This document shows, one piece after another, positions 1-6,509 of a DNA stretch of 13,082 nt (positions are counted from its first letter, which is position 1; each line of letters opens with the position of its first letter). The position numbers were made by a program, and so were the translations under genes. The notes under the pieces are model-generated. The model did not search any database and was not told the origin of the DNA. It was given only the letters and a program-made list of their open reading frames with translations. This DNA is from an uncultured Pseudomonadota bacterium (GTDB lineage: Bacteria; Pseudomonadota; Gammaproteobacteria; Burkholderiales; SG8-39). The stretch covers positions 1 to 13,082 of the forward strand of contig CAITSH010000174.1 of NCBI GenBank assembly GCA_903895005.1. Reading direction: 5' to 3'.

Positions 1-2
1 CG

Positions 3-605
3 CCGATGGAGCAGTCGGCGCCCGCGCGCGTTGAGCCGGCGCCGGAGCCACGCGTTGAGCCACCGCCCAAACCCGAGCCCAAGGGAGAACCCAAGGTTGA
101 ACCGAAGCCCGAACCCAAGCCTGTGCCCAAGGTCGAGGCAAAGCCGGCCAAGCCGGATATAGCGGTTGAGAAGGCGCCGGTAAAAAAAGCCGAGACGCCG
201 CCAAAGATCGACCAGCAGAAGCTGATGCGCGAGCAACTGGAGCGCGAGACCCAGCAGGTCAGCCGCGAGCGCGAAAAGCAGGAAATTACACAACAGATGG
301 CGCGGGAGGCTTCCGCCGCACAAAGTCGCGCCGTGGCCGATTACGTCGGGCGCATCCGCGCCAAGATCCGCGGCAACGTTGTGCTGCCGACGGACATCCC
401 GGCCGGAAATCCCGAGGCCATATTCGACGTGGTCCAATTGCCCACCGGTGAAGTACTCAACGCGCGCCTCAGAAAATCCTCAGGCTACAAACCTTACGAC
501 GAGGCGGTGGAGCGCGCCATTCTCAAGGCTTCGCCGCTTCCCAAACCTGACCGACCCGATCTTTTTCAACGGAATCTTGAACTTAAGTTCCGCCCACTCG
601 ACTAA
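3..605 (+). CDS. tolA: TolA, 3' part (Tol-Pal energy-transducing protein)
   Basis: TolA is the inner-membrane protein that carries proton-motive-force energy from TolQR across the periplasm to TolB and Pal during cell constriction. The gene is cut by the left window edge, so the N-terminal membrane helix is not visible. What remains is about 200 residues. The first 70 or so are a stretch rich in Pro, Glu and Lys with EPK/PEPKP repeats. Next comes a charged, probably helical segment (DQQKLMREQLERETQQ...). The last 85 or so residues form the compact C-terminal domain that contacts TolB/Pal, with the pattern DYVGRIRAKIRGN, then GEVLNARLRKSSGY and FRPLD at the end. The stop is TAA at 603-605. The ATG at 6 is probably an internal Met. 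The following tolB, pal and cpoB support the call. The Pro-rich linker differs from the Ala/Lys helical domain of enterobacterial TolA. Confidence 0.9.
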   Translation, partial: PMEQSAPARVEPAPEPRVEPPPKPEPKGEPKVEPKPEPKPVPKVEAKPAKPDIAVEKAPVKKAETPPKIDQQKLMREQLERETQQVSREREKQEITQQMAREASAAQSRAVADYVGRIRAKIRGNVVLPTDIPAGNPEAIFDVVQLPTGEVLNARLRKSSGYKPYDEAVERAILKASPLPKPDRPDLFQRNLELKFRPLD

Positions 606-607
606 CG

Positions 608-613
608 TATAAT
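608..613 (+). promoter_or_regulatory. Candidate -10 box (TATAAT) in the tolA-tolB gap
   Basis: A perfect TATAAT hexamer starts three bases after the tolA stop. Upstream -35 matches are poor: TTAAGT at 583-588 gives a 19-bp spacer. It may be an internal promoter for tolB-pal-cpoB with a leader of about 85 nt, but chance cannot be excluded. Confidence 0.4.
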
Positions 614-633
614 CATCGGCGCGTACCATCCCG

Positions 634-676
634 ACTGCGCATGTTGCGCAGTGGCTAAGCGCTTGTCTCGCAAGCG
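634..676 (+). promoter_or_regulatory. Two tandem hairpins in the tolB leader
   Basis: Hairpin 1 pairs 634-641 (ACTGCGCA) with 645-652 (TGCGCAGT): 8 bp, 3-nt loop. Hairpin 2 pairs 660-665 (CGCTTG) with 671-676 (CAAGCG): 6 bp, 5-nt loop. No U-tract follows either, so they do not look like a simple terminator. They end 28 nt before the tolB start and could affect message stability or translation. Confidence 0.55.
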
Positions 677-704
677 ACCGGCGACTGCAAGCACCGACAC
701 AACT

Positions 705-1985
705 ATGAAAATGACTGTTCGCAAGCTGATTGTTGCCTCGCTGCTGTTCTTCGCGGGCATCGCGCAAGCCCAGCTCAGCATCGAAATCACCGGCGCCGGC
801 GCCAACCAGATTCCGGTGGCCGTCACCCGGTTCGCAGGCGAGGACGCGCTGACGCAGTCGATCAGCGACGTCATTGAAGCAGACCTGCAGCGCAGCGGGC
901 GTTTCAAGCTGCTCTATGCCGGCAACGTCAATCCCTTGCCCTCCGAAATCAACCAGGTCAGTTTTGCGGACTGGAAGAGCCGCAATGCCGACGCCCTGGT
1001 CATCGGTGCTGTGTCGCGTCTTGCCGACGGGCGCTTTGAAGTGCGTTTCCGGTTGCTCGACGTACCCAAGCAGTCGCAACTGGGCGGGGTTGCCTACGCC
1101 ATGACTGCGGCGCAGGTGCGAACCACGGGTCACCGCATTGCGGACTTCGTATATGAAAAACTCACCGGTGAACGCGGCGTGTTTTCGACGCGTATCGCCT
1201 ATGTCATCAAGCAGGCGCAGCGATTTGAACTGCAAATTGCCGATGCCGACGGGCAGGGCGCGCAGACGGCGCTCGCATCGCGCGAGCCGATTATTTCTCC
1301 GGCCTGGTCTCCCGACGGCACGCGGCTTGCCTACGTTTCGTTTGAGAATAAGAAGCCCGTCGTGTTCGTTCATTCGCTCACCACGGGAATGCGCCAGGTG
1401 GTGGCCAATTTCAAGGGCAGCAACTCCGCGCCTTCATGGTCTCCCGACGGCAGGCAGCTCGCGGTGGTGCTGTCGCGTGACGGTGGTTCGCAGATTTATC
1501 TCGTCAATGTCGACGGTAGCAATGTGCGGCGTATCACCACCACCGGTTCCATCGACACCGAGCCGTATTTCTCACCGGATGGAAAAACGCTTTACTTCAC
1601 CTCAGACCGCGGCGGCAGCCCGCAGATCTACCGCATGAGCGCCGCCGGCGGCGATGCCACCCGCATCACCTTCGATGGCACCTACAACGTATCGCCGCGC
1701 CCCAGTCCCGACGGCAAATTGCTCGCTTATGTGTCGCGCAACGCAGGACGCTTCCAGCTGGCGACTCTGGACCTTGCGAGCAAGCAGACGCAGATACTCA
1801 CCGACACGCAGCGCGACGAGTCGCCCAGCTTTGCACCCAACGGCCGCATGATTCTGTATGCCACCGAAATCGGCGGGCGCGGTGTGCTTGCCGCGGTGTC
1901 GAGCGACGGGCGGGTGAAGCAACGCCTCACTGTGCAGGCCGCAGACGTGCGCGAGCCGGCGTGGGGCCCTTTTACGGCGAATTGA
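705..1985 (+). CDS. tolB: TolB, periplasmic beta-propeller of the Tol-Pal system
   Basis: TolB is a periplasmic protein that binds Pal and the TolA C-terminal domain and helps couple energy to the outer membrane during division. I chose ATG 705 (426 aa) because it begins a clean signal peptide, MKMTVRKLIVASLLFFAG, with cleavage expected after AQA at about residue 24. ATG 711 is an alternative. The reading frame stays open upstream to a GTG at 651, but that would put 18 residues before the signal peptide. Residues about 25-170 are the N-terminal alpha/beta domain. From about 185 on there are repeated propeller blades with motifs such as WSPDGTRLAY, WSPDGRQLAV, FSPDGKTLYF and PSPDGKLLAY. No clear Shine-Dalgarno precedes 705. 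Pal follows 16 nt after the stop, with its own strong ribosome binding site. Confidence 0.95.
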   Translation: MKMTVRKLIVASLLFFAGIAQAQLSIEITGAGANQIPVAVTRFAGEDALTQSISDVIEADLQRSGRFKLLYAGNVNPLPSEINQVSFADWKSRNADALVIGAVSRLADGRFEVRFRLLDVPKQSQLGGVAYAMTAAQVRTTGHRIADFVYEKLTGERGVFSTRIAYVIKQAQRFELQIADADGQGAQTALASREPIISPAWSPDGTRLAYVSFENKKPVVFVHSLTTGMRQVVANFKGSNSAPSWSPDGRQLAVVLSRDGGSQIYLVNVDGSNVRRITTTGSIDTEPYFSPDGKTLYFTSDRGGSPQIYRMSAAGGDATRITFDGTYNVSPRPSPDGKLLAYVSRNAGRFQLATLDLASKQTQILTDTQRDESPSFAPNGRMILYATEIGGRGVLAAVSSDGRVKQRLTVQAADVREPAWGPFTAN

Positions 1986-2001
1986 ACAAGGAGATGACAA
2001 T

Positions 2002-2574
2002 ATGAAAAACAATACCGTCACACTGGTCGCTACTGCCCTTCTGGCGGGCCTGCTTGCCGCCTGCTCCAGCACACCCGGACCCGAGCAGGGCGGTGTGGTC
2101 GTCGAAGAACGCACGCCGCGTGCGCCAGGAACCGATAAACCCGCGCCGCCGCCGCAGCAGCAAGGGGCGACGACACGGCCGGTGCAGCCGCAGGTCGTCG
2201 GATCGAACCCGCTCAAGGACCCGGCCAACATCCTGTCCAAGCGCAGCATCTACTACGAGATGGACAGCGACGCGATCAAGGATGAGTACCGCCCTATGAT
2301 GCAGGCGCATGCCAAGTGGCTGGTCGAGCATCGCGATGCAAAAATGCTGATTCAGGGCAATTGCGATGAACGCGGCAGCCGTGAGTACAACCTGGCACTG
2401 GGCCAACGCCGTGCCGAGGGCGTCAAGCGCATGCTGATGTTGATGGGGGCAACCGAGGCGCAACTCGAGGCCGTCAGCCTGGGCGAGGAAAAGCCGCGTT
2501 GCAGCACCGACCAGAGCGATGCCTGCCTGGCGGAAAACCGCCGCAGCGACGTGCTCTACGGCGGCGAGTACTGA
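2002..2574 (+). CDS. pal: Pal, peptidoglycan-associated outer-membrane lipoprotein
   Basis: Pal anchors the outer membrane to peptidoglycan and is recycled to the septum by TolA/TolB. The 190-residue protein starts with a lipoprotein signal whose lipobox LLAAC puts the lipidated cysteine at residue 21. A Pro/Gln-rich linker runs to about residue 75, and an OmpA-like domain covers about 82-190. The peptidoglycan-binding signature is GNCDERGSREYNLALGQRRA at about residues 119-138, with Asp122 and the RR pair as expected diaminopimelate contacts. A strong Shine-Dalgarno, AAGGAG at 1988-1993, fixes the start. cpoB begins 4 nt after the stop, so the two are probably translated together. Confidence 0.97.
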   Translation: MKNNTVTLVATALLAGLLAACSSTPGPEQGGVVVEERTPRAPGTDKPAPPPQQQGATTRPVQPQVVGSNPLKDPANILSKRSIYYEMDSDAIKDEYRPMMQAHAKWLVEHRDAKMLIQGNCDERGSREYNLALGQRRAEGVKRMLMLMGATEAQLEAVSLGEEKPRCSTDQSDACLAENRRSDVLYGGEY

Positions 2575-2578
2575 GATC

Positions 2579-3352
2579 ATGCGGCGGTGGCTTGGCCTCG
2601 CGTGGTGGCTCGGCGCGCTGTGCGCCGGACTGGCGTCCGGCGGCGTACATGCCGGACTCTTCGATGACGAAGAGGCGCGCAAGCAAATCGTCGAGCTGAG
2701 GGCAAAAGCCGAGGCCGACCAGAAAAAGCTCGACGAGCGCCTGGGGAAAATCGAGGCGGCGGTGCAGGACCGCAAGCCTCTCGTCGACCTGGCCCTTCTT
2801 ATCGACAGTCTGAAGCAGGACATGGCCAAGCTGCGTGGCCAGCTCGAGGTGCTCACCAACCAGGCCGAGCAAATTGAAAAGCGGCAAAAAGACTTGTACG
2901 TCGACCTGGACAACCGCCTGCGCAAGCTCGAGCAGGCGCCGGAGGCGGCCAAGGCACCTGTCGCACCGGTCGTGGATCCGGCAGCGGAAAACAAGACCTA
3001 TGAAGCCGCGCTTAACCAGTTCAAGCTTGGCAATTACCAGTCGGCCATCGCTTCATTCCAGGGCTTCATGACCAATTACGCGCAAAGTCAGCTGGTGCCC
3101 AGCGCCCAATACTGGGTGGGCAACGCCTACTACGCCTTGCGTGACTACAAGGTGGCCATCGCCACGCAGCAAAAGGTGATCGCATCGTGGCCCGACAGCC
3201 CCAAGGCGTCGGACGCCATGCTCAACATCGCAAGCAGCCAGTCTGAAATGGGGGACGCAAAAGGTGCGCGTGAAACCCTGCAAAGCCTGCTGAAAAAATA
3301 TCCCGGCACCCCGGCCGCCGACCAGGCCAAGCAACGCCTGTCCCGCCGTTAG
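2579..3352 (+). CDS. cpoB: CpoB/YbgF, Tol-Pal-associated TPR protein
   Basis: CpoB (YbgF) is a periplasmic protein that links Tol-Pal constriction with peptidoglycan synthesis in enterobacteria; the same role is inferred here. From ATG 2579 the protein has 257 residues. The open frame extends upstream into pal, but 2579 begins a signal peptide ([17 protein letters not shown], cleavage after VHA at residue 25), so it is preferred. Residues about 30-115 are a heptad-like charged coiled coil, as in the YbgF trimerisation region. A Pro/Ala linker follows. From about residue 141 to the end there are three TPR-like units, beginning [21 protein letters not shown] and ending near [18 protein letters not shown]. 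The upstream site is weak (GGCGAG), consistent with coupling to pal. Confidence 0.93.
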   Translation: MRRWLGLAWWLGALCAGLASGGVHAGLFDDEEARKQIVELRAKAEADQKKLDERLGKIEAAVQDRKPLVDLALLIDSLKQDMAKLRGQLEVLTNQAEQIEKRQKDLYVDLDNRLRKLEQAPEAAKAPVAPVVDPAAENKTYEAALNQFKLGNYQSAIASFQGFMTNYAQSQLVPSAQYWVGNAYYALRDYKVAIATQQKVIASWPDSPKASDAMLNIASSQSEMGDAKGARETLQSLLKKYPGTPAADQAKQRLSRR

Positions 3353-3381
3353 CACGCGGGCATTCCCCAAATGCTTGCGAC

Positions 3382-4056
3382 ATGAAGCGAGCTGTTGTCC
3401 TTCTTTCGGGCGGGCTTGATTCGGCGACCGTGCTGGCGCTGGCGAAAAGCCAGGCCTTTGCCTGTCACGCCTTGTCGGTGCAGTACGGGCAGCGCCACCA
3501 GGCCGAACTGGATGCCGCGGTGCGCGTGGTCGGGCAACTGGGCGCGGTTGCGCACAAGGTTGTCAGTATCGACCTGTCGACTTTCGGGGGATCCGCCCTG
3601 ACCGATACGTCGATTGCCGTGCCCACAGACGGTATCAAGGCCGGAGTCATACCCGTCACCTATGTTCCGGCGCGCAATACCATCATGCTATCGCTGGCCC
3701 TTGCCTGGGCCGAGGTGCTGGGCAGTCGCGACATATTTATCGGCGCAAACGCACTGGACTACTCGGGCTACCCGGATTGCCGTCCGGATTACATGCAGGC
3801 CTTTGAGCAAATGGCCAACCTTGCCACGCGCGCCGGTGTTGAGGGCGCGAAGCTCACCCTGCATACGCCCATCATCGCCATGAGCAAGGCCGAAATCGTG
3901 CGCCTGGGCGTAAAACTCGGTGTCGATTACAGTCTGACGGTGTCGTGTTATCAGGCCGACGCACAGGGACGGGCCTGCGGTCGCTGCGATTCATGCCGTC
4001 TTCGCCGCGCCGGTTTTGAGGCTGCCGATATTGTCGATCCTACGCTCTACGCTTGA
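3382..4056 (+). CDS. queC: QueC, 7-cyano-7-deazaguanine (preQ0) synthase
   Basis: QueC converts 7-carboxy-7-deazaguanine, ammonia and ATP to preQ0, the precursor of queuosine in tRNA. It is a cytosolic PP-loop ATPase. The 224-residue protein opens with [16 protein letters not shown], where SGGLDS (residues 9-14) is the ATP-binding PP-loop. [17 protein letters not shown] is a family motif. Four zinc-ligand cysteines sit near the C-terminus at 189, 199, 202 and 205 (SCY...CGRCDSC). Length is normal. The start has no strong Shine-Dalgarno, but no other in-frame start keeps the PP-loop so close to the N-terminus. It lies 29 nt after cpoB. In many betaproteobacteria queE sits between these genes; it is absent here. 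Confidence 0.96.
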   Translation: MKRAVVLLSGGLDSATVLALAKSQAFACHALSVQYGQRHQAELDAAVRVVGQLGAVAHKVVSIDLSTFGGSALTDTSIAVPTDGIKAGVIPVTYVPARNTIMLSLALAWAEVLGSRDIFIGANALDYSGYPDCRPDYMQAFEQMANLATRAGVEGAKLTLHTPIIAMSKAEIVRLGVKLGVDYSLTVSCYQADAQGRACGRCDSCRLRRAGFEAADIVDPTLYA

Positions 4057-4083
4057 GCCGGCCCGCTGCGGTAAAATCTCGTT
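4053..4083 (+). promoter_or_regulatory. Promoter-like element before yeeE, with a near copy before tRNA-Lys
   Basis: The stretch begins TTGAGC across the queC stop, has GGCCC, and then GTAAAATCTCG with a -10-like TAAAAT at 4072-4077. The same blocks in the same order occur at 5291-5320, upstream of the tRNA genes, with one fewer base between TTGAGC and GGCCC. TTGAGC is only 13 bp from TAAAAT, too close to act as its -35, and no good -35 is seen at 17 bp. The -10 role is inferred. Confidence 0.4.
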
Positions 4084-4087
4084 CCGT

Positions 4088-4103
4088 TTGCGTAGCTACG
4101 CAA
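4088..4103. promoter_or_regulatory. Perfect 16-bp palindrome between queC and yeeE
   Basis: TTGCGTAGCTACGCAA is a perfect dyad with no spacer. It lies 10 bp downstream of the TAAAAT box and 28 bp before the yeeE start, so it would fall in the early transcribed region. A dimeric regulator site is one reading. A compact RNA hairpin is the other, though with no loop the innermost pairs would have to open. Confidence 0.45.
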
Positions 4104-4131
4104 TTCCCTAAGTGTTGCCGAATGAGCGCTT

Positions 4132-5247
4132 ATGACTGACGCCAATCCCGCAAGCCTGGCCCTGACGGTTGTCTGGGGCGCATTCGCGCTCGCCCTCGTG
4201 TTCGGTTATGTCGGTGCGAGGACCAATTTTTGTGCCATGGGCGCGGTCTCCGACATCGTCAACATGGGCGAATGGACGCGTATGCGCATGTGGCTGCTCG
4301 CCATTGCCGTGGCCATACTTGGCACCACCGGCCTTTCGCTGGCCGGGCAGGTCGATCTTGCCAAAAGTATCTACAGCACACCCAATGTCACCTGGCTGTC
4401 CTTTCTGGTCGGCGGCTTCCTGTTTGGTGCGGGCATGGTGCTCGCATCCGGATGCGGCTCCAAGACGCTGATACGCATAGGCGGTGGCAATCTCAAGTCG
4501 CTGGTGGTCTTGCTGGTACTCGCAGTCAGTGCTTACATGACGCTCAAGGGCATGTTCGGCATGTTTCGCGTGAACGTTCTTGAGCAGGCCACCGTGGTGC
4601 TCGCCGGCAGCCAAGACCTGCCTTCGATTATTTCGCGCATGACCGGCGCGGATAAAAAAGCCGTGCTGGGTGTGCTGTCGCTGGCGATTTCCGGTGCCTT
4701 GCTGATATTCGTATTCAAGGATCGCGAATTTCTGACCTTCGACAACGTCCTGGGCGGGTTGGTCGTCGGTTTGGTGGTGGTCGGCGGGTGGTACGTGTCC
4801 GGGCACATCGGCTACCTCGCCGAAGACCCGCAAACCCTTGAAGAAAAATTTCTTGCGACAAACAGCGGGCGCATGGAGTCGCTGTCGTTTGTGTCCCCCC
4901 AGGCGTACCTGCTCGAGTTGCTCATGCTCTGGAGCGACAAGACCCGGGTGGTGACCTTCGGGATCGCCAGCGTGCTGGGTATGACGGCCGGATCCTGGAT
5001 TTATGCGCTGACCTCGCGCACCTTCAGGCTTGAAAGCTTCCGCGATGCCGAGGACACGGTAAATCACCTGGTCGGCGGTGTTTTCATGGGTTTTGGCGGT
5101 GTGGTCGCGCTTGGCTGCACGGTCGGGCAGGGGTTGTCGGGTATTTCCACGTTGGCCGTCGGTTCGTTTCTTGCGCTTTTTGCCATCATTGCCGGGGCCA
5201 CCGCGGCGCTCAAGTTCCAGTACTGGAAAATGATGCGCGAGGAATAG
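4132..5247 (+). CDS. YeeE/YedE-family transporter (putative thiosulfate/sulfur-compound uptake)
   Basis: This is a 371-residue polytopic inner-membrane protein of the YeeE/YedE family. Characterised members (TsuA) import thiosulfate through a line of conserved cysteines. Those cysteines are visible here: Cys34 in NFCAMG, Cys108 in ASGCGSKT and Cys329 in ALGCTVGQGLSG. The two halves each show the G-rich loop plus cysteine pattern expected of the internal repeat. I count roughly nine to ten hydrophobic stretches. A longer soluble loop lies around residues 225-250 (GYLAEDPQTLEEKF). No TusA-like or rhodanese partner gene is adjacent in this window. The actual substrate is inferred from the family; selenium- or other sulfur-related roles are possible. 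Confidence 0.85.
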   Translation: MTDANPASLALTVVWGAFALALVFGYVGARTNFCAMGAVSDIVNMGEWTRMRMWLLAIAVAILGTTGLSLAGQVDLAKSIYSTPNVTWLSFLVGGFLFGAGMVLASGCGSKTLIRIGGGNLKSLVVLLVLAVSAYMTLKGMFGMFRVNVLEQATVVLAGSQDLPSIISRMTGADKKAVLGVLSLAISGALLIFVFKDREFLTFDNVLGGLVVGLVVVGGWYVSGHIGYLAEDPQTLEEKFLATNSGRMESLSFVSPQAYLLELLMLWSDKTRVVTFGIASVLGMTAGSWIYALTSRTFRLESFRDAEDTVNHLVGGVFMGFGGVVALGCTVGQGLSGISTLAVGSFLALFAIIAGATAALKFQYWKMMREE

Positions 5248-5285
5248 TCGCCCGGGCCAGATTGGCCGTAAAAGTGACAGTTTCG

Positions 5286-5314
5286 TTGCCTTGAGCGGCC
5301 CAATACAGTAAAAT
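5286..5314 (+). promoter_or_regulatory. Probable promoter of the tRNA-Lys pair
   Basis: TTGCCT (5286-5291) and TAAAAT (5309-5314) are separated by 17 bp, a good sigma-70-like arrangement. A start about 7 bp after the -10 would fall just before the tRNA 5' end at 5328, typical of a short tRNA leader. Confidence 0.6.
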
Positions 5315-5327
5315 CTCGCTTCTTTTT

Positions 5328-5403
5328 GGGTCGTTAGCTCAGTTGGTAGAGCAGCGGACTTTTAATCCGTTGGTCGGCGGTTCGAATCCGCCACGGCCTA
5401 CCA
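5328..5403 (+). tRNA. tRNA-Lys (anticodon UUU)
   Basis: This is a 76-nt cloverleaf with encoded CCA. The acceptor stem GGGTCGT pairs with ACGGCCT, including G-T and T-G wobbles. The D-arm has AGCTCAGTTGGTAGAGC. The anticodon stem GCGGA/TCCGT encloses the loop CTTTTAA with anticodon TTT at 5361-5363. The T-arm is GGCGG-TTCGAAT-CCGCC. It decodes AAA/AAG. Confidence 0.97.
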
Positions 5404-5433
5404 AAAATTCCAAGTCGCACGAATCGACTTACC

Positions 5434-5509
5434 GGGTTGTTAGCTCAGTTGGTAGAGCAGCGGACTCTTAATCCGTAGGTCGAGTGTTCGAGCCACTCAC
5501 AGCCCACCA
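5434..5509 (+). tRNA. tRNA-Lys (anticodon CUU)
   Basis: This is a second 76-nt cloverleaf, 30 nt after the first, with encoded CCA. The acceptor stem GGGTTGT pairs with ACAGCCC. The anticodon loop is CTCTTAA with anticodon CTT at 5467-5469, reading AAG. The T-arm is GAGTG-TTCGAGC-CACTC. Its 5' half is almost identical to the first tRNA, while the T-arm and acceptor differ with compensating pairs, so it is a diverged, functional-looking isoacceptor. Confidence 0.97.
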
Positions 5510-5528
5510 GTGTTGTGCAAGGTTTTGT

Positions 5529-5560
5529 AAAAAGGGGTTAGCCTTGGCTAACCCCTTTTT
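5529..5560 (+). terminator. Intrinsic terminator after the tRNA-Lys pair
   Basis: A perfect 15-nt inverted repeat (5529-5543 with 5546-5560) gives a GC-rich core GGGGTTAGCC/GGCTAACCCC flanked by A5 and T5. The central two bases plus opened C-G/C-G pairs make a loop of about six. It sits 20 nt after the second tRNA. The A/T flanks mean it could work in either direction. Confidence 0.92.
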
Positions 5561-5615
5561 ATTTGCCCTGCGCAGGTGCGTAGGGGTTACGGAATTTTGG
5601 TCTTTGCGAGGAAGC

Positions 5616-6419
5616 ATGTTGCCGCAGTGGCTTGCCCAATCCCTGTCGTTTGATCCTGCCGACTTCCGGCCGTTTTTTGCTGATGAAGCACGGGTCGGCT
5701 GGTTGCGCCCGGCCTTTGCTGCACGCATTGCCGCCTGGCCTGATGTTTTCTCGCTTGCGCAGGAACGCATCGCGTTTTCCACCGAGCTCGCGGACAACGA
5801 AGCGCGTACCCGCGCGCTGGCCCGTGTGCTGCAAGCCCTGCGCGAACAGGGCGTGTTTCCGGGGTGGCGTGACGAACTCTATGCCTTGAACGAAACCGGA
5901 TCAGGCGGGGAGTTACTGCGCTTCGAGCGCGCAGCCGCAAAGCATTTTGGTTTTGTCGGGCCGGCTTCCCATCTCAATGGCCTGGTGATTCGCCCCGAAG
6001 GCCTGCATATGTGGATCGCCACGCGCAGCGCGAGCAAGGCGGCGGAACCTGGCAAGCTGGACAACATGGTGGCAGGCGGCATTCCAGCTGGCATGGAGGC
6101 GGTGTCTTGCCTCGTAAAGGAATGCTTTGAAGAGGCGGGCATGTCAGCAGCACTTGCTGCTTGTGCGGTGCGGAGCGGAACGGTTGAGTTTGTGCGCGCC
6201 GTTCCCCAAGGGGTGGATGCCCAGCGCATTGCGGTGTTCGACATCGAACTGCCTGTAGATTTTGTGCCGCAGAATCAGGACGGGGAGGTCGCCGGATTTG
6301 AGTTGTTGCCTGCGCCGGAGGTGGTGCGGCGTCTGCATGAGCCACACGCATTTACCGTGGATGCGGCGCTGGTTGCCTGGGACTGCCTCAAGCGCCGCGG
6401 ACTCGTTTCCAAAGGATGA
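5616..6419 (+). CDS. DUF4743-Nudix hydrolase
   Basis: This is a 267-residue protein from ATG 5616, preceded by GAGGAA (5608-5613). The frame is open further left, but that would run through the tRNA and terminator, so 5616 is preferred. The N-terminal 120 residues or so resemble DUF4743 (FADEARVGWLRPAFAARIAAW, ALREQGVFPGWRDELYAL). The rest is a Nudix fold: HLNGLVI, then LDNMVAGGIPAG and KECFEEAGM. In the Nudix box (about residues 154-176) the metal-binding Glu169, Glu172 and Glu173 are present, but Met160 stands at the first conserved Glu and Lys168 at the Arg. The architecture recalls the Nudix part of fungal Tnr3 thiamine pyrophosphokinase and its plant relatives, which hydrolyse oxidised or damaged thiamine diphosphates. 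The substrate here is inferred only. Confidence 0.85.
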   Translation: MLPQWLAQSLSFDPADFRPFFADEARVGWLRPAFAARIAAWPDVFSLAQERIAFSTELADNEARTRALARVLQALREQGVFPGWRDELYALNETGSGGELLRFERAAAKHFGFVGPASHLNGLVIRPEGLHMWIATRSASKAAEPGKLDNMVAGGIPAGMEAVSCLVKECFEEAGMSAALAACAVRSGTVEFVRAVPQGVDAQRIAVFDIELPVDFVPQNQDGEVAGFELLPAPEVVRRLHEPHAFTVDAALVAWDCLKRRGLVSKG

Positions 6420-6426
6420 GAAAGCA

Positions 6427-6453
6427 AAAGGCCGCCTGTATCAGGCGGCCTTT
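6427..6453. terminator. Bidirectional hairpin terminator between convergent genes
   Basis: A 12-bp perfect stem (AAAGGCCGCCTG paired with CAGGCGGCCTTT) has a 3-nt loop, with A/T runs on both sides. It starts 8 nt after the Nudix stop and lies about 57 nt beyond the end of the minus-strand dioxygenase beta gene, so it can end both transcripts. Confidence 0.85.
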
Positions 6454-6509
6454 CGTATTTGCCGGAATTGCTGCCGGTTATCCGGCTCCGGCGGATCAGT
6501 GGGTGTTGC

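Noticed and set aside
651..704. GTG start at 651 for tolB
   Set aside because: It lies in a hairpin and would put 18 residues ahead of an otherwise clean signal peptide.
480..1373. Long minus-strand open frame of about 297 codons opposite tolA/tolB
   Set aside because: It lies antisense to two well-supported genes, has an Arg/Gly-rich composition with no recognisable motif, and has no ribosome binding site context. GC-rich DNA gives such shadows.
1972..2994. Minus-strand open frame of about 340 codons opposite pal/cpoB
   Set aside because: Low-complexity Ser/Arg/Ala sequence complementary to real genes; no family features.
4108..5067. Minus-strand open frame of about 319 codons opposite the YeeE-family gene
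   Set aside because: The plus-strand protein has clear membrane segments and conserved cysteines; the reverse translation is His/Gln/Gly-rich with no domain.
5255..5267. GGCCA/TGGCC hairpin after yeeE as a terminator
   Set aside because: The stem is only 5 bp and no U-tract follows.
5484..5615. Upstream extension of the Nudix gene
   Set aside because: It would translate the end of the tRNA and the terminator; the ATG at 5616 has a Shine-Dalgarno and the protein begins sensibly there.
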